Assembly: GCA_024235635.1 (NCBI GenBank)
Contig: JACKMA010000002.1
Coordinates: 62,001-126,000, forward strand
DNA length: 64,000 nucleotides
Reading direction: 5' to 3'
From: Zoogloeaceae bacterium
Lineage (GTDB): Bacteria > Pseudomonadota > Gammaproteobacteria > Burkholderiales > Rhodocyclaceae
Shown here in pieces: positions 35,799 through 45,400 of this stretch (position 1 is its first letter; every line of letters begins with the position of its first letter). Below the pieces are notes generated by a model. That model was given only the letters and a program-made list of their open reading frames with translations, was not told the origin of the DNA and did no database searches. The translations under genes and the position numbers were made by a program.

Positions 35799-36452
35799 AT
35801 GGCGACGGATCTCGAACGGGTCGACCTGTTTGCCGGCCTGCCCAGCGAAAAGCTCGAGCTGCTCGAACGAAGCGCACAACTGCGCAGCTACCCTCGGGGC
35901 GCCGTGGTGGTCAGCCAGGGCGACGAGGCCCACGGCATGTTCGTCGTCCGCAGCGGCAGTCTCAAGGCCTTCCTGATGCACGAGAACGGTCGCGAGCTGA
36001 CGCTCTCCCATCACCTGCCCGGCGACTACTTCGGTGAACTCGCCTTGCTCGACGATGCGCCGCGTTCGGCCTCGGTGATGACCCTCGAAGCCTGCGAGCT
36101 GCTCTATATCGGCCGTGGCGATTTCCTGTCGATGGTCAAGGCGAGCCCCGATTCGATGGGGGCCCTGCTGCGCAATCTGGTTTCCCGCATCCGCGCGCTG
36201 ACCCACAACGTCCATGCCTTCGCGCTCGAGGACGTATTCGCCCGCATTCATCGCCTGCTCGACAACGTCGCCACGCCGGAAGGCGAGCACTGGGTGGTCG
36301 AGCCGCGCCTGACCCAGCAGGAGATCGCCAACCTGGTGGGCGCCTCGCGCGAGATGGTCAACCGCATCGTCCGTGACCTCGTGGCCGGCGGCTACATCGC
36401 CAACGAGCGCAATCGCATCGTCATCCGTCGCAAGCTGCCGGCACGCTGGTAG
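35799..36452 (+). CDS. Crp/Fnr-family regulator with intact cyclic-nucleotide pocket
   Basis: This 217-residue regulator has a cNMP-binding beta-roll whose phosphate-binding cassette reads FGELALLDDAPRSASV (about residues 78-93), keeping the Glu and Arg used to bind cAMP. After the long helix (RALTHNVHAFALEDVFARIH) a winged helix follows (TQQEIANLVGASREMVNRI). It has no Fnr-type cysteine cluster. Start at ATG 35799 or 35790. An adenylate cyclase is encoded 10 kb downstream, so it may be its receptor. Confidence 0.88.
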   Translation: MATDLERVDLFAGLPSEKLELLERSAQLRSYPRGAVVVSQGDEAHGMFVVRSGSLKAFLMHENGRELTLSHHLPGDYFGELALLDDAPRSASVMTLEACELLYIGRGDFLSMVKASPDSMGALLRNLVSRIRALTHNVHAFALEDVFARIHRLLDNVATPEGEHWVVEPRLTQQEIANLVGASREMVNRIVRDLVAGGYIANERNRIVIRRKLPARW

Positions 36453-36721
36453 CGCGTTTCGCGACGGCGCCCGTCGCGGCACGTCCGTCCTTCGCATCGA
36501 AACCCCCTTCCGCAATCTCGCGCCGACTCGCGGCTCGGCAACGCGCCGATCCATGCGTCGCCGCGATCGCGCCTCGGTGCCGTCAAGTGAAGCCGTTCAC
36601 AACGTGCAGGTGGCCCAGGTCATACGCCGCGCACGCACTTTCGCCCATCCTGAAAGCCATCCGAGCACGGACCGGGCATTCCGGACCGGCGCACTTAGAC
36701 CCGAATTGCGGAGGCGAAATC

Positions 36722-37483
36722 ATGATCACTTCGAAGCGCGGACTTGCCGTCATGTCGATCTGCAGTGCCATTGCGTCGATGGCCCATGCGGTGCCGGTCA
36801 GTCTGACCAAGCTCACCGGCGTCACCGGCGGCGCGCCGGCCGCGACGGCGGTCTACCGTGCCGATTTGAGTACCGTGGGCATCATGGACATTCTGTCGTT
36901 GTCGATCACCGACAGCAGCGGCGGCTTCGGCGGTGCCGCCGGCCAGTTCAGCGGCTTCGATCTCGATGCCGTGATCCTGTCGAACAGCTTCTGCGCGACC
37001 GCCGCCTGTGCGGCCGGCCTGGGCGGTCTGGCGGTATTCGACTATTCGCCGGCCGGCACGATATTCAATGAGGGTACGCAGCGGGCGCCGGTCGATCTCA
37101 AGCTGTTCGGCAGCGACGCCTCGGGCAGCGACGTGGATGACAGCGTCGCCACGCTCGGTGCCTTCGACGGCAACTCGACGACTGCGATTCCCGGCGCCGA
37201 TGGCTTCGTCAGCATGGGTGACCTGGGCCAGCTGATCTTCAATCTCACGGCGTCGGTGTCGACCGCCGGTCTGTTTCTGTACATCGGCGAGGTCGGCGAC
37301 AACGGCGAGGTGGCGGGCTCGTCGATCGAGGTTTCGGATCGCCCGGTGACCGTGCCGGAGCCACCCGCGCATGCCCTGCTGCTGGCGGCGCTGGCCGGCC
37401 TGTCATGGCTGCGGCCCGGTCCGCGTCGCCGGTCCGTTCCGGTCCGCAGCGGGTCCGGCACTCGGCGCGCCGGATCGCGCTAG
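36722..37483 (+). CDS. PEP-CTERM exported protein
   Basis: The 253-residue precursor has a Sec signal peptide (about residues 1-24, ending SMAHA), a Gly/Ala/Ser/Asp-rich beta-type body with one Cys pair (FCATAACAAG), and a C-terminal sorting tag. That tag is VPEP from residue 211, a hydrophobic helix ALLLAALAGLSWL, then an arginine cluster. Such proteins are processed by an exosortase (EpsH) and displayed or secreted with exopolysaccharide. The start follows GGAGGCGAAATC. It lies 114 nt before the putative RiPP precursor gene, in the same direction. Confidence 0.85.
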   Translation: MITSKRGLAVMSICSAIASMAHAVPVSLTKLTGVTGGAPAATAVYRADLSTVGIMDILSLSITDSSGGFGGAAGQFSGFDLDAVILSNSFCATAACAAGLGGLAVFDYSPAGTIFNEGTQRAPVDLKLFGSDASGSDVDDSVATLGAFDGNSTTAIPGADGFVSMGDLGQLIFNLTASVSTAGLFLYIGEVGDNGEVAGSSIEVSDRPVTVPEPPAHALLLAALAGLSWLRPGPRRRSVPVRSGSGTRRAGSR

Positions 37484-37597
37484 ACAGCGGTTGCGCGCCG
37501 GGTCGAACCCGCGCGCGACGCAATGCGCGGTCGGATCTCGCGCCGAGTTTTTCACCTGCCCGGTGAAACGGCCGGGCGACAACCGAGGAGTAGATCC

Positions 37598-38065
37598 ATG
37601 GCTCAATTCAAAGTGAAAAACCTGATGGTCGACATCGCGTCCGCCAAGCTCGACGAGATCGGCGGCGCAATGTGTCATTTCCCGACCAATCTGTGCAACA
37701 ACTTCACGTTGCTGTGCAAGAACAACACCTACCTGTGTCCGGACCACAGCGTGCTCTGTCGCGAGCCGACCCTGCACGGATGCATCAAGGGCACCTGCTT
37801 CGGCACTGCCTGCGGCATCAACTACTCGACCTGCATGGACACCCGGCTTTGGGTGATCGACTTCGAGCGGCTCGTCATCAATCCGGACGACATCAAGGTC
37901 GTGCAGGGACAGTTGGCCGAAGCAATGAAGGCGCTCGCGGTGCGCAGCGAGGAGATCTCGCACGACATGCGGCCGAAGACCGTCGAGCAGGCCGAGATGC
38001 TCGAGGCAGGACTGAAGGCGGCCCTGGAAGACGTTCAGACGGCCAGGAAGGAACTCGGCAAGTGA
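37598..38065 (+). CDS. putative RiPP (lanthipeptide-like) precursor with heptad Cys repeats
   Basis: The 155-residue protein starts at ATG 37598 behind CGAGGAG. Residues 1-23 look like a double-glycine leader (SAKLDEIGG). Residues 26-79 hold nine Cys (26, 33, 40, 47, 54, 62, 67, 72, 79) and exactly nine Ser/Thr. Five units repeat with a strict 7-residue period, C-x3-(T/S)-x-L, so that Thr/Ser stands three residues before each following Cys (TNLC, TLLC, TYLC, SVLC, then TLHGC). That is the spacing of (methyl)lanthionine rings. Residues 82-155 are Cys-free, charged and helical. The next two genes encode lyase-like and kinase/LanC proteins. A metal-binding Cys protein is the alternative. I know no described family with this pattern. 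Confidence 0.7.
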   Translation: MAQFKVKNLMVDIASAKLDEIGGAMCHFPTNLCNNFTLLCKNNTYLCPDHSVLCREPTLHGCIKGTCFGTACGINYSTCMDTRLWVIDFERLVINPDDIKVVQGQLAEAMKALAVRSEEISHDMRPKTVEQAEMLEAGLKAALEDVQTARKELGK

Positions 38066-38128
38066 AGCGGACGGCGGCCGCATCGTCGCATGTCGGCGCG
38101 GCCGCCGCCAACAGCGAGAGGTGAGGAC

Positions 38129-39337
38129 ATGATCGACGCATCGGCGTTGAGGACGATCACCGGCGCGACCTTCAGGGCCAATCCGGACTACGAGATCGTG
38201 CTGCTCGACCGCTTGCCGGAGGGTTACCGCAAGGCGTTCGCGGCCGAGGCGGAAAAGGACCCGGAACTGCATGGCATTCTGTGGCCGACATCGAACAAGG
38301 GATTGACGCCGAAGACGCTGTGCCACCAGACGGCCCTGATGCTGTACGCCTTGCGGCAGCCGGGGGGCCTGCCTGCCTTCGTCAGCAACCGGCTCGGGCC
38401 CGACTGCAACCGGATCGTCGCCGAACTGGTGCTGGACGGCATCCTCGAAGTGGCCGCCGTGGCCGACGCGCCGTTTGTCTCGGGCGCGGCCGCCCAGCCG
38501 CTGCTCTACCAGGACGAAGCGCTCGAACTCGGCCGCGGGCGAATTGCCGATCTGTCGCGCGAGGCGCTGCGCTACGGGCAGTTGCTGCGGGCGGACGGCA
38601 GCGGTGAGCTCTCGTCCCGGCTCTACGCCTACAACACCATACCGATCACTGCCGCCTGGCGCGAGAGGCTGGCGACGCCGGCCACCATCGAAACCTTCCT
38701 CGGCATGCAGGCCGGCAGCCCGCTCGCCCGCAGGCTGGCATCCAACTGGGCGCGGCTGGGCGAGCGTGACGGCAGCGAGGGCTGGATCATGTGGCGGCTG
38801 CGTGATTCGCAACCGGTAGGCGCCATGGCCGCAGCCGTTCGCCAGTACAAGCTCTACGTCAGCCCGCGACCCGAAGCGCTGCCGCAGGCCTGGCCGGACA
38901 TCGTCGATGTCTTCGCGCAGTGCCGGGTGCCGGCGTTCAAGATCGGACGCGATGTGGCGGGCCTGCTGCGGCCGGACAAGATCGTGGCCTACCTGGATTC
39001 GTACGAGGCGCTGGCCGTCGTCGCCGCCCGATTGCAGCCGCGTCTGACGGATTGTCCGGCGCAGGGAACGCCATTCACCGCCGGCATCGGCGAAGCCGGG
39101 TTGCTCTCGTGGGGCATGGATCCACCCGCCAAGGATCGAATCCCCGGGTGGACGCTGGCCGAGAGCTGGCGGCTGTGGGTGACCAACCGACTGGCCGTGG
39201 CGCTCAGGATCGCGACGGCCTCCGCAGTCGACATCGAACCCTGGCAGTTCGCCCTGCGCCGGCTCGGCATCGAGGGCGTCGATGTCGGCACCTGGGCACC
39301 CGTTCAACAGGTCTGGAGCGATAGAAGGAGTGCGTAA
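38129..39337 (+). CDS. putative lyase-like RiPP maturation protein
   Basis: This 402-residue soluble protein has no signal or membrane segment and starts behind GAGAGGTGAGGAC. I do not recognise its N-terminal half. The C-terminal half (about residues 240-340) reads KLYVSPRPEALPQAWPDIV ... VPAFKIGRDVAGLLRPDKIV ... LLSWGMDPP. The order of elements recalls HopA1-type phosphothreonine lyases of class V lanthipeptide clusters. In kinase-based lanthipeptide synthesis a lyase removes phosphate from phospho-Ser/Thr, and the next protein lacks that domain, so the missing activity may reside here. It ends in TAA directly followed by the GTG of the next gene, in the same reading frame. Assignment is tentative. 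Confidence 0.5.
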   Translation: MIDASALRTITGATFRANPDYEIVLLDRLPEGYRKAFAAEAEKDPELHGILWPTSNKGLTPKTLCHQTALMLYALRQPGGLPAFVSNRLGPDCNRIVAELVLDGILEVAAVADAPFVSGAAAQPLLYQDEALELGRGRIADLSREALRYGQLLRADGSGELSSRLYAYNTIPITAAWRERLATPATIETFLGMQAGSPLARRLASNWARLGERDGSEGWIMWRLRDSQPVGAMAAAVRQYKLYVSPRPEALPQAWPDIVDVFAQCRVPAFKIGRDVAGLLRPDKIVAYLDSYEALAVVAARLQPRLTDCPAQGTPFTAGIGEAGLLSWGMDPPAKDRIPGWTLAESWRLWVTNRLAVALRIATASAVDIEPWQFALRRLGIEGVDVGTWAPVQQVWSDRRSA

Positions 39338-41773
39338 GTGGCGAGCATAGCGGATCCCCTGGTCGTGCCCGGCGATGTCGAGTTCCTGCCGGTCAGCGAA
39401 TTGAGCGAAGCGCTTCGCGGCCGCCTTGGCTGCGAGGCGGACGATGTGGCGATCACGCGGCACCGGTCGCGCACGCCGTCGAAGGTCATCAATCCGGCTG
39501 CGGCCGGCCTGCTGCAGCAGTTTCGATCACCGACGACCATCGGCGAGGGCGTGCTGCGCTACAGCATGGCGATCGATCGCGATCCACAGCAAACCCTCGA
39601 AGAGGCCTTTCCGCTGATCCAGGATCTGGTCAATTCGCAGCTGCTGGTGCCGGGCGACGCGCCACAGGCCGACGAGATCGGGACCAGCCTGCGCCCGGGC
39701 GCCGAGGTGGACGGCTACACCATCGTCCGTTGCGTGCAGTCGCTGGAGGACACCGAGCTGTACCAGGCGCGGGGGCCGGGACAGGCGATGGTCGCGCTCA
39801 AGCTGGTGCGTTCGAAGAGTGCCGTGTCCGCCCGACGGATGATCGATCATGAATCGCGCGTGCTGCGGCTGCTGTCGGGCACGGCATCGCCGACGATGGT
39901 TGCACGCGGCGAATGGGCGGGGCGCGCCTACCTTGCGCAGACCTGGCTGGGTGGCGTCGCTGCCGACGTCGCCGCCGGGGAATGCCGTCACGGCGGGCTC
40001 GCGGCGCAGCAGTGCGGGTTGCTGGCGCTGTGCCTCGCGATTCTCGATGCCTACGCCGGCCTTCACGCACGCGGCATCATCCACGGCGACATCCATCCAC
40101 GCAACATCCTGGTCGATGGCGACGGCTCGGTCCGCCTGATCGATTTCGGCCTGGCACGGATCGCCGCGGAAACCGAGACCTACCCGCAGACACCACGGGG
40201 CGGCGTCGGCTTCTTCTTCGAGCCGGAGTACGCAGTGGCGAGGCTGGCCCGGCAGACCCTGCCGCCCGCCACGGCGGAAGGTGAGCAGTTCGCCCTCGCC
40301 GCCCTGGCCTACCTGCTGCTTGCCGGGGATCACTACGTCGATTTCTCCCTGGCCCAGGACGACATGTTGCGCGAGATCGCCAGCGAGGCGCCGCTGCCGT
40401 TCGCGAAGCGCGGGGGCCGGCCGTGGCCTGCGGTGGAGGCCGTGCTGAAGCGCGCATTGAGCAAGGATCCCGCCAGGCGGTTCGCCGATGTCGCCAGCTT
40501 CGCGACGGCATTGAAGACCGCCGGCGAGCTGCCGTCCGCCAGCGCATGCGACGGCGCCGAGATTGCCGGGCCGGCGGCGCTGATGGAACGTCTCGGCGCG
40601 GGTGTGCTGGCACGCGTACGGCAGCGGCTTGCCTGGGATGGTCCGCTGATGCGCGATGGCTGGACCACGGCGCCTACGGCATCGATCAACTACGGCGCTG
40701 CCGGCGCCGCCTACTTCCTGTACCGCATGGCCATGCGTAGTGGCGATGCCGACGTGCTGGCCCTCGCCGACGTATGGGGCACGCGGGCCGCGGCGATGGT
40801 GGCCGACGAAGCTGCATTCTACAACCCGGCGATCGAGATCACGGCCGAGACCGTGGGGCGGGCCTCGCCCTACCATTCGCCGACCGGCGTGTTCGCGGTG
40901 CAGGCGCTGATCGCGCTGGCGCGCGGCGACGACGCGGCGCTGCAGGTCGCATTGGAGGCATTCCGCGTCGCAGCCGCGGCCCCCTGCGACAACCTCGACC
41001 TGACGCTCGGCCAGAGCGGCGTGCTGTTGGCGAGCACCTTGCTCGTCGAGGCACAGGGGGCGCGGGCGCCGGTGGAGCTGATGGCCGTGGGCGAATCGTG
41101 TGCACGACGCATCGCCGGCGTCCTGGCCGCGTCGCCGTCGATTGCGCACGACGATGGCATGTCCACGCTGGGCATCGCCCATGGCTGGGCCGGCCTGATC
41201 TACGCGCTGTTGCGCTGGTGCGATGCGACCGGGCAGTCGGCGCCGGCTTCACTGGCGGAGCGGCTCGATCAGTTGGCCGGCTACGCCGAACCGATCGGCC
41301 GCGGTGCGCGCTGGCCATGGCAGATCGGCAGCGTCGATCCGACCTATATGCCGGGTTGGTGCAACGGCAGCGCCGGGATGGTCCATCTATGGAGTCTGGC
41401 GCATCGCATGCTCGGTGATCCGCGACACGCCGAACTGGCCGAGATGGCCGCCTGGCACGCCTGGGAAGAACCCGGCCGCGCAGCGAATCTTTGTTGCGGA
41501 TGGGCGGGGCGAGGATACGCCCTGCTGCACTGGTACAAGCGTAGCGGCGATCCGGCCTGGCTGACGCGGGCGCGGATCGCGGCCGAACGGGCGGCCGAAT
41601 GGATCGCACAGCCGGCGTCCGGCGACGCCGACGGTTTCGACAACAGTCTCTACAAGGGGGAACTGGGCGTGGCGGCGCTGGTGAGCGATCTCACCGACCC
41701 GGGCGCTGCGGCCATGCCCCTGTTCGAATCGGAGATCGCGTGGTCGCGAGCGGGCCGACGCGAGCGTGACTGA
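39338..41773 (+). CDS. PqqD-like/kinase/LanC fusion, lanthionine-synthetase-like
   Basis: The protein has 811 residues. Residues about 45-110 (INPAAAGLLQQF ... LIQDLVNSQLLVPGD) look like a PqqD-type winged helix, the usual RiPP recognition element. Residues 125-400 form a Ser/Thr-type kinase with catalytic Asp251 in IIHGDIHPRN and Asp269 in LIDFGLAR. Residues 430-800 form a LanC alpha-toroid with His615 in GIAHGWAG. Zinc ligands are Cys675 in GWCNGSAG and Cys719/Cys720 in NLCCGWAG. CCG replaces the usual CHG, giving a three-Cys site as in ProcM-type relaxed cyclases. The start is GTG, set by AAGGAG at 39325-39330, 7 nt before. It would phosphorylate and then cyclise the upstream Cys-rich protein. 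Confidence 0.8.
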   Translation: MASIADPLVVPGDVEFLPVSELSEALRGRLGCEADDVAITRHRSRTPSKVINPAAAGLLQQFRSPTTIGEGVLRYSMAIDRDPQQTLEEAFPLIQDLVNSQLLVPGDAPQADEIGTSLRPGAEVDGYTIVRCVQSLEDTELYQARGPGQAMVALKLVRSKSAVSARRMIDHESRVLRLLSGTASPTMVARGEWAGRAYLAQTWLGGVAADVAAGECRHGGLAAQQCGLLALCLAILDAYAGLHARGIIHGDIHPRNILVDGDGSVRLIDFGLARIAAETETYPQTPRGGVGFFFEPEYAVARLARQTLPPATAEGEQFALAALAYLLLAGDHYVDFSLAQDDMLREIASEAPLPFAKRGGRPWPAVEAVLKRALSKDPARRFADVASFATALKTAGELPSASACDGAEIAGPAALMERLGAGVLARVRQRLAWDGPLMRDGWTTAPTASINYGAAGAAYFLYRMAMRSGDADVLALADVWGTRAAAMVADEAAFYNPAIEITAETVGRASPYHSPTGVFAVQALIALARGDDAALQVALEAFRVAAAAPCDNLDLTLGQSGVLLASTLLVEAQGARAPVELMAVGESCARRIAGVLAASPSIAHDDGMSTLGIAHGWAGLIYALLRWCDATGQSAPASLAERLDQLAGYAEPIGRGARWPWQIGSVDPTYMPGWCNGSAGMVHLWSLAHRMLGDPRHAELAEMAAWHAWEEPGRAANLCCGWAGRGYALLHWYKRSGDPAWLTRARIAAERAAEWIAQPASGDADGFDNSLYKGELGVAALVSDLTDPGAAAMPLFESEIAWSRAGRRERD

Positions 41774-41949
41774 GCCGGTCGGCGAACGGGGGCCGACAGC
41801 CTGTCGTCGCGGTTGCCGAATGCCGGGCACTGCCTTTGCCGTGTCGCCTCGCCACCAGCCGATGGCCCGAACGGATCGGCACACGTCGGTAGAGGCGCCA
41901 CCGGCATTGCCGATGGCGTTCGCCCTGCGGGGATCGACGTGGCCGATGT

Positions 41950-42357
41950 CTAGCGACAGATCTGGTCGTATTCGAGCCGGCCGGCGTTCCAGAACGGTCC
42001 GATCAGGAAACACTGGGAGCCGCGGTGACGCATGATCGCGATCGATTCGACCGAGATCACGCCGACACTGCCATCGTCGCCGAACTTGTCGCAGGCATTG
42101 GCGGGTCGCGGCTGGCCCTTGTTCGGGATCACGCAGCGACTTCTGGTCGGGTTTCCGTCCTTGTCGACGCCGTAGAGTTGCAGGCCGTGTTCCGTCGCCT
42201 TGATCGCGATCGATGCCTGGCTGTCGGGCGCGGTGCGGATCGGATCCCGCGCCTTTTCGTCACCGAGCATGGTCTTGCAACCCGCCGCCGAGATCGTGAT
42301 CGCCAGGCAGAGGGCCAGGGCCGCCGGGCTTGAAAAGCTGCTGCGAAGTTCGCGCAT
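41950..42357 (-). CDS. small lipoprotein of unknown function
   Basis: The 135-residue precursor has a lipoprotein signal peptide with lipobox SAAGC, so the mature chain begins at Cys27. Four further cysteines (in RSRCVIP, NACDKFG, SQCFLIG and DQICR) could form two disulfides in the periplasm. The ending IMRHRGSQCFLIGPFWNAG is distinctive, but I do not know the family. It lies 53 nt beyond the end of the FecR-TPR-barrel gene in the same direction and is probably in its operon. Confidence 0.7.
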   Translation of the reverse strand: MRELRSSFSSPAALALCLAITISAAGCKTMLGDEKARDPIRTAPDSQASIAIKATEHGLQLYGVDKDGNPTRSRCVIPNKGQPRPANACDKFGDDGSVGVISVESIAIMRHRGSQCFLIGPFWNAGRLEYDQICR

Positions 42358-42410
42358 GATGAAGTACTCCCTTGAATTTTGATGGATCTCGATGGCGCCG
42401 TCCGGTGGGC

Positions 42411-45400
42411 CTAGAAGCGCACACTGGCCTGCAAAAGAACCGTGCGTTCGCGATGGAAGCGCGGTACCTGGGGGTTCCCGTTCAAGTCGTTGTCCTGGAA
42501 ATCGAATCGACGGTCGAAGGCGTTGAAGATGGCCAGCGACGTGACCACGTCGCGACCGCGCCTCGCATACGAGAGCTTGGCGTTGGCCAGCCAGCCGTCC
42601 TGGCGCCGGGTGCCGTCCGATGCCGGGATCGCGGCGATCGACGCCTTCTGTCGCACCTGCAGCGCCTCGAGCCGTGCCGACAGTGATGGGGCGACGCGTA
42701 CCCATGCGCCGACGGGGATCAGGGTGGTGCGTACCCGATAGGGCAGGGTGAGGACCTGGAATGGGTCGCCGTCGAGCGACAAGCTCTCGAAGTTCAGCGA
42801 CGCGAAGAGCGCCCAGCGTTCGTCGAATGGCACTTCGACGAAGGCTTCGTGCGCCAGTTCGTTCCAGTCGCCTCGGCAATCCGGACCGCAGCCCAGCCCC
42901 GGGACCTCGAGCTTGCGCCGCGACACCATGGCACCGAGGGTGCCGCCTCCGTTCAGGCGATGCTCGAGCGCGATCGCCAGGCGACGCCAGCGCGTGCCGT
43001 CGAAGTCGTCGAATACCCGGTTGAAGCCGGCGAACTGGCTCGGCTCGAGTGACTGGTCGTTGTACTTCGGCCCCTTCACGCCGTTGAAGGCGGCGACGCG
43101 CAGCGAGGTGCCGCTTCCTGAGCGAAGGCGGATGCCCGCCCCTGCGCTGGGGCGCTTGGCCGAGGCCAGTGGCGTGTCGTCGAGGATGTCGTAGCGGGCG
43201 CCCAGTTCGAGTTGCAGCCACGGCGTCGCGTCGACGGTCGCTCGGGCAAAGACCTGATTGTGCTCCTGCGTGGACGGCAGCAGCAGCGGTGTGTCCGGCA
43301 GGAACGAGCTGCCACTGCGGGTCTCCTGCCGGTAATGGGCGGCGCCGACCAGCATGCTGTAACCCGTGCCGCCGACCTGCAACCGTGTTCCGACTTCCCT
43401 GGCATGCAGCTTCGCCGTCGACTTGCGCTCGAGCAGGAAGGGCAGGAACAGCAAGCGGAAGATGCTGCTCTCCTCGATGTCCTGCAGCGCCGCGGTGACG
43501 ATGCCTTCGCTGCGGTCGGATAGGCGACGCACGAGCGAAATCCTCGCCGTATCGCGACTGACCGGGTGGTCGACGAGAAGAATCGGCTGAAGGCCGACGC
43601 CGGCCAGCAGAGGCTCGAGTTCGGAACCGCCATTGCGGTCCTCGGTCGACGCCTCCGCGAGCAGCATCAGCCCCACCGATGGTGCGTGGCGAAATTCGAT
43701 GCGGCTCGCCCTGAGGTCGATGTCGGCAAGATCCGGTGCCGCGTCACGCGCGTAGTTGAAATGACCGAGGGTGACCTCGCTGCGCTCGGTGGAGTGGGCC
43801 GCGACGAGGCCGAGCCCGCGTGTCGACTGGCTGCCTGCAGTCGCGGAGAGCGACAGGTGGGCCGGCCCGCGCTCGAACAGATCGGCTCCCTCGTCCGGCG
43901 TCAATGCCCGCGAGCCACCGACGATCGGCAATTGCGAGAGCATCTGCTGGGGGGCCATCGGCTGCTGCCCGATCGGCTTGCGCAGGCGTGCGAGCAGGGA
44001 TTCGGACAGTCTGGCCGATTCGAAACGCGGCACGCCGGCATAGGATTCGGCCAGCAGGCGGTGGCCGGCGCTTCCGCCCGGATCGTCGACCAGAGAATCG
44101 TTGGCCGCGATTCGCTGCGAGCGACTGAAGCCGATCTCGGAATAGGCTGCGCCGAGGTTGGCATGGCGGGCCGCCCGGTCGATGTCGAGCAGGCCCGGCG
44201 GGCGCAGGACCGCGCGATTGTCGTTCAGTGCGATGGCCCGTCTGCCGTCGGACAGGGCGCCGATCGGGTCGTTGTCCCGCAGTTTACGAAGCGCGTCGAA
44301 TTGCCAGGGCGTCGGCGACGCCGGATCGAGCCGGCGAGCCAGATCGAGTTCCTTGCCGGCCAGGACGCTGCGGTCTTCCTCGACATAGACACGGGCGAGA
44401 TAGGCTCGCAATTCCGCATTGCCGGGATCGAGCAATACCGCGCGTTCGGTGTCACTGCGCCCCTGCTCGACGTTGCCGCTTCGAACCGCGGCCAGACCGC
44501 GACCGAAGTAGGCCAACCAGTCGGCATCGTCTGCGGCGAGGGCGTCATCGAAGGAGGCCTGCGCGGCCGCCGTCTGGCCTTCGATCAGCTGCGCGAAGCC
44601 AAGCAGCGTCCGCGCCCGCGGCAATTGCGGCGCATGACGGTTCAATTCCGCCAGCGAACGGCGGGCCGCCGCGCTGCGGGCGAGCGACAGTTCGAGCTCG
44701 GCCCGCCGTGCCCATGCGAACGGATTCGTCGGCACCAGGCGGCTCGCTTCTCGGGCGGCGGCAAGCGCCATGTCGAGTTCGCCGCGGGCTTGTCGAGCGT
44801 AGCTGAGCGCCAGCCGGGCGGCTGCCGAATGTTCGTTCCTGGTGCTTGCGGCCCGGGCTGTTTCGATGGCCTGAGGCTGGTTGCGGGCGACCTCGATGAC
44901 GGCACGCAGCGCGTCGGCCTCGGCATCGGTTCCGGCGGGCGATTGCCCCAGCCGCGACAGGGCGTCGTCGACCCGGCCGAGCGCCAGCAGCAGCGAGATG
45001 CGGGTGCTGGACAGGGCGGGTACGTCCTGTGCGTCGGGCCCGAGCCGGGCAAGGGCCTCGGCAAAGTGTGCTGCCGCCATGCTTTCCTGTGCCTGCCGCA
45101 GTGCTTCGGCCTGCCGCGGCGACAACCCCGCCAGCGTGTCGTCGGCGTGCCAGACGATCTGCGGATAGTGGATGGCCCAGCGCAGTGCGTCGAGCGGGCG
45201 CACTTCGATTCGGCTGGGCGCCTGTTCGATGCCGGCCGCGATCGCCGCGCCGGCGGGCAGCAGCACGCTGCCATGGCGATTGCGCGTGCGCACGCGGCCC
45301 GACTCGACGACGACCTGCGCGCCGCGAGCGTCGCTGGCAACGCTGAATTCGGTGCCCTCGACCAGCGCATTGACGAATGGCGTCGTGACCGTGAAGTGCT

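Noticed and set aside
37598..38065. precursor protein as a rubredoxin- or ferredoxin-like metal protein
   Set aside because: No C-x-x-C pairs typical of Fe-S or zinc knuckles occur in the repeat; the strict Thr/Ser-x-Leu-Cys spacing and the kinase-LanC neighbour favour RiPP processing, though metal binding is not excluded.
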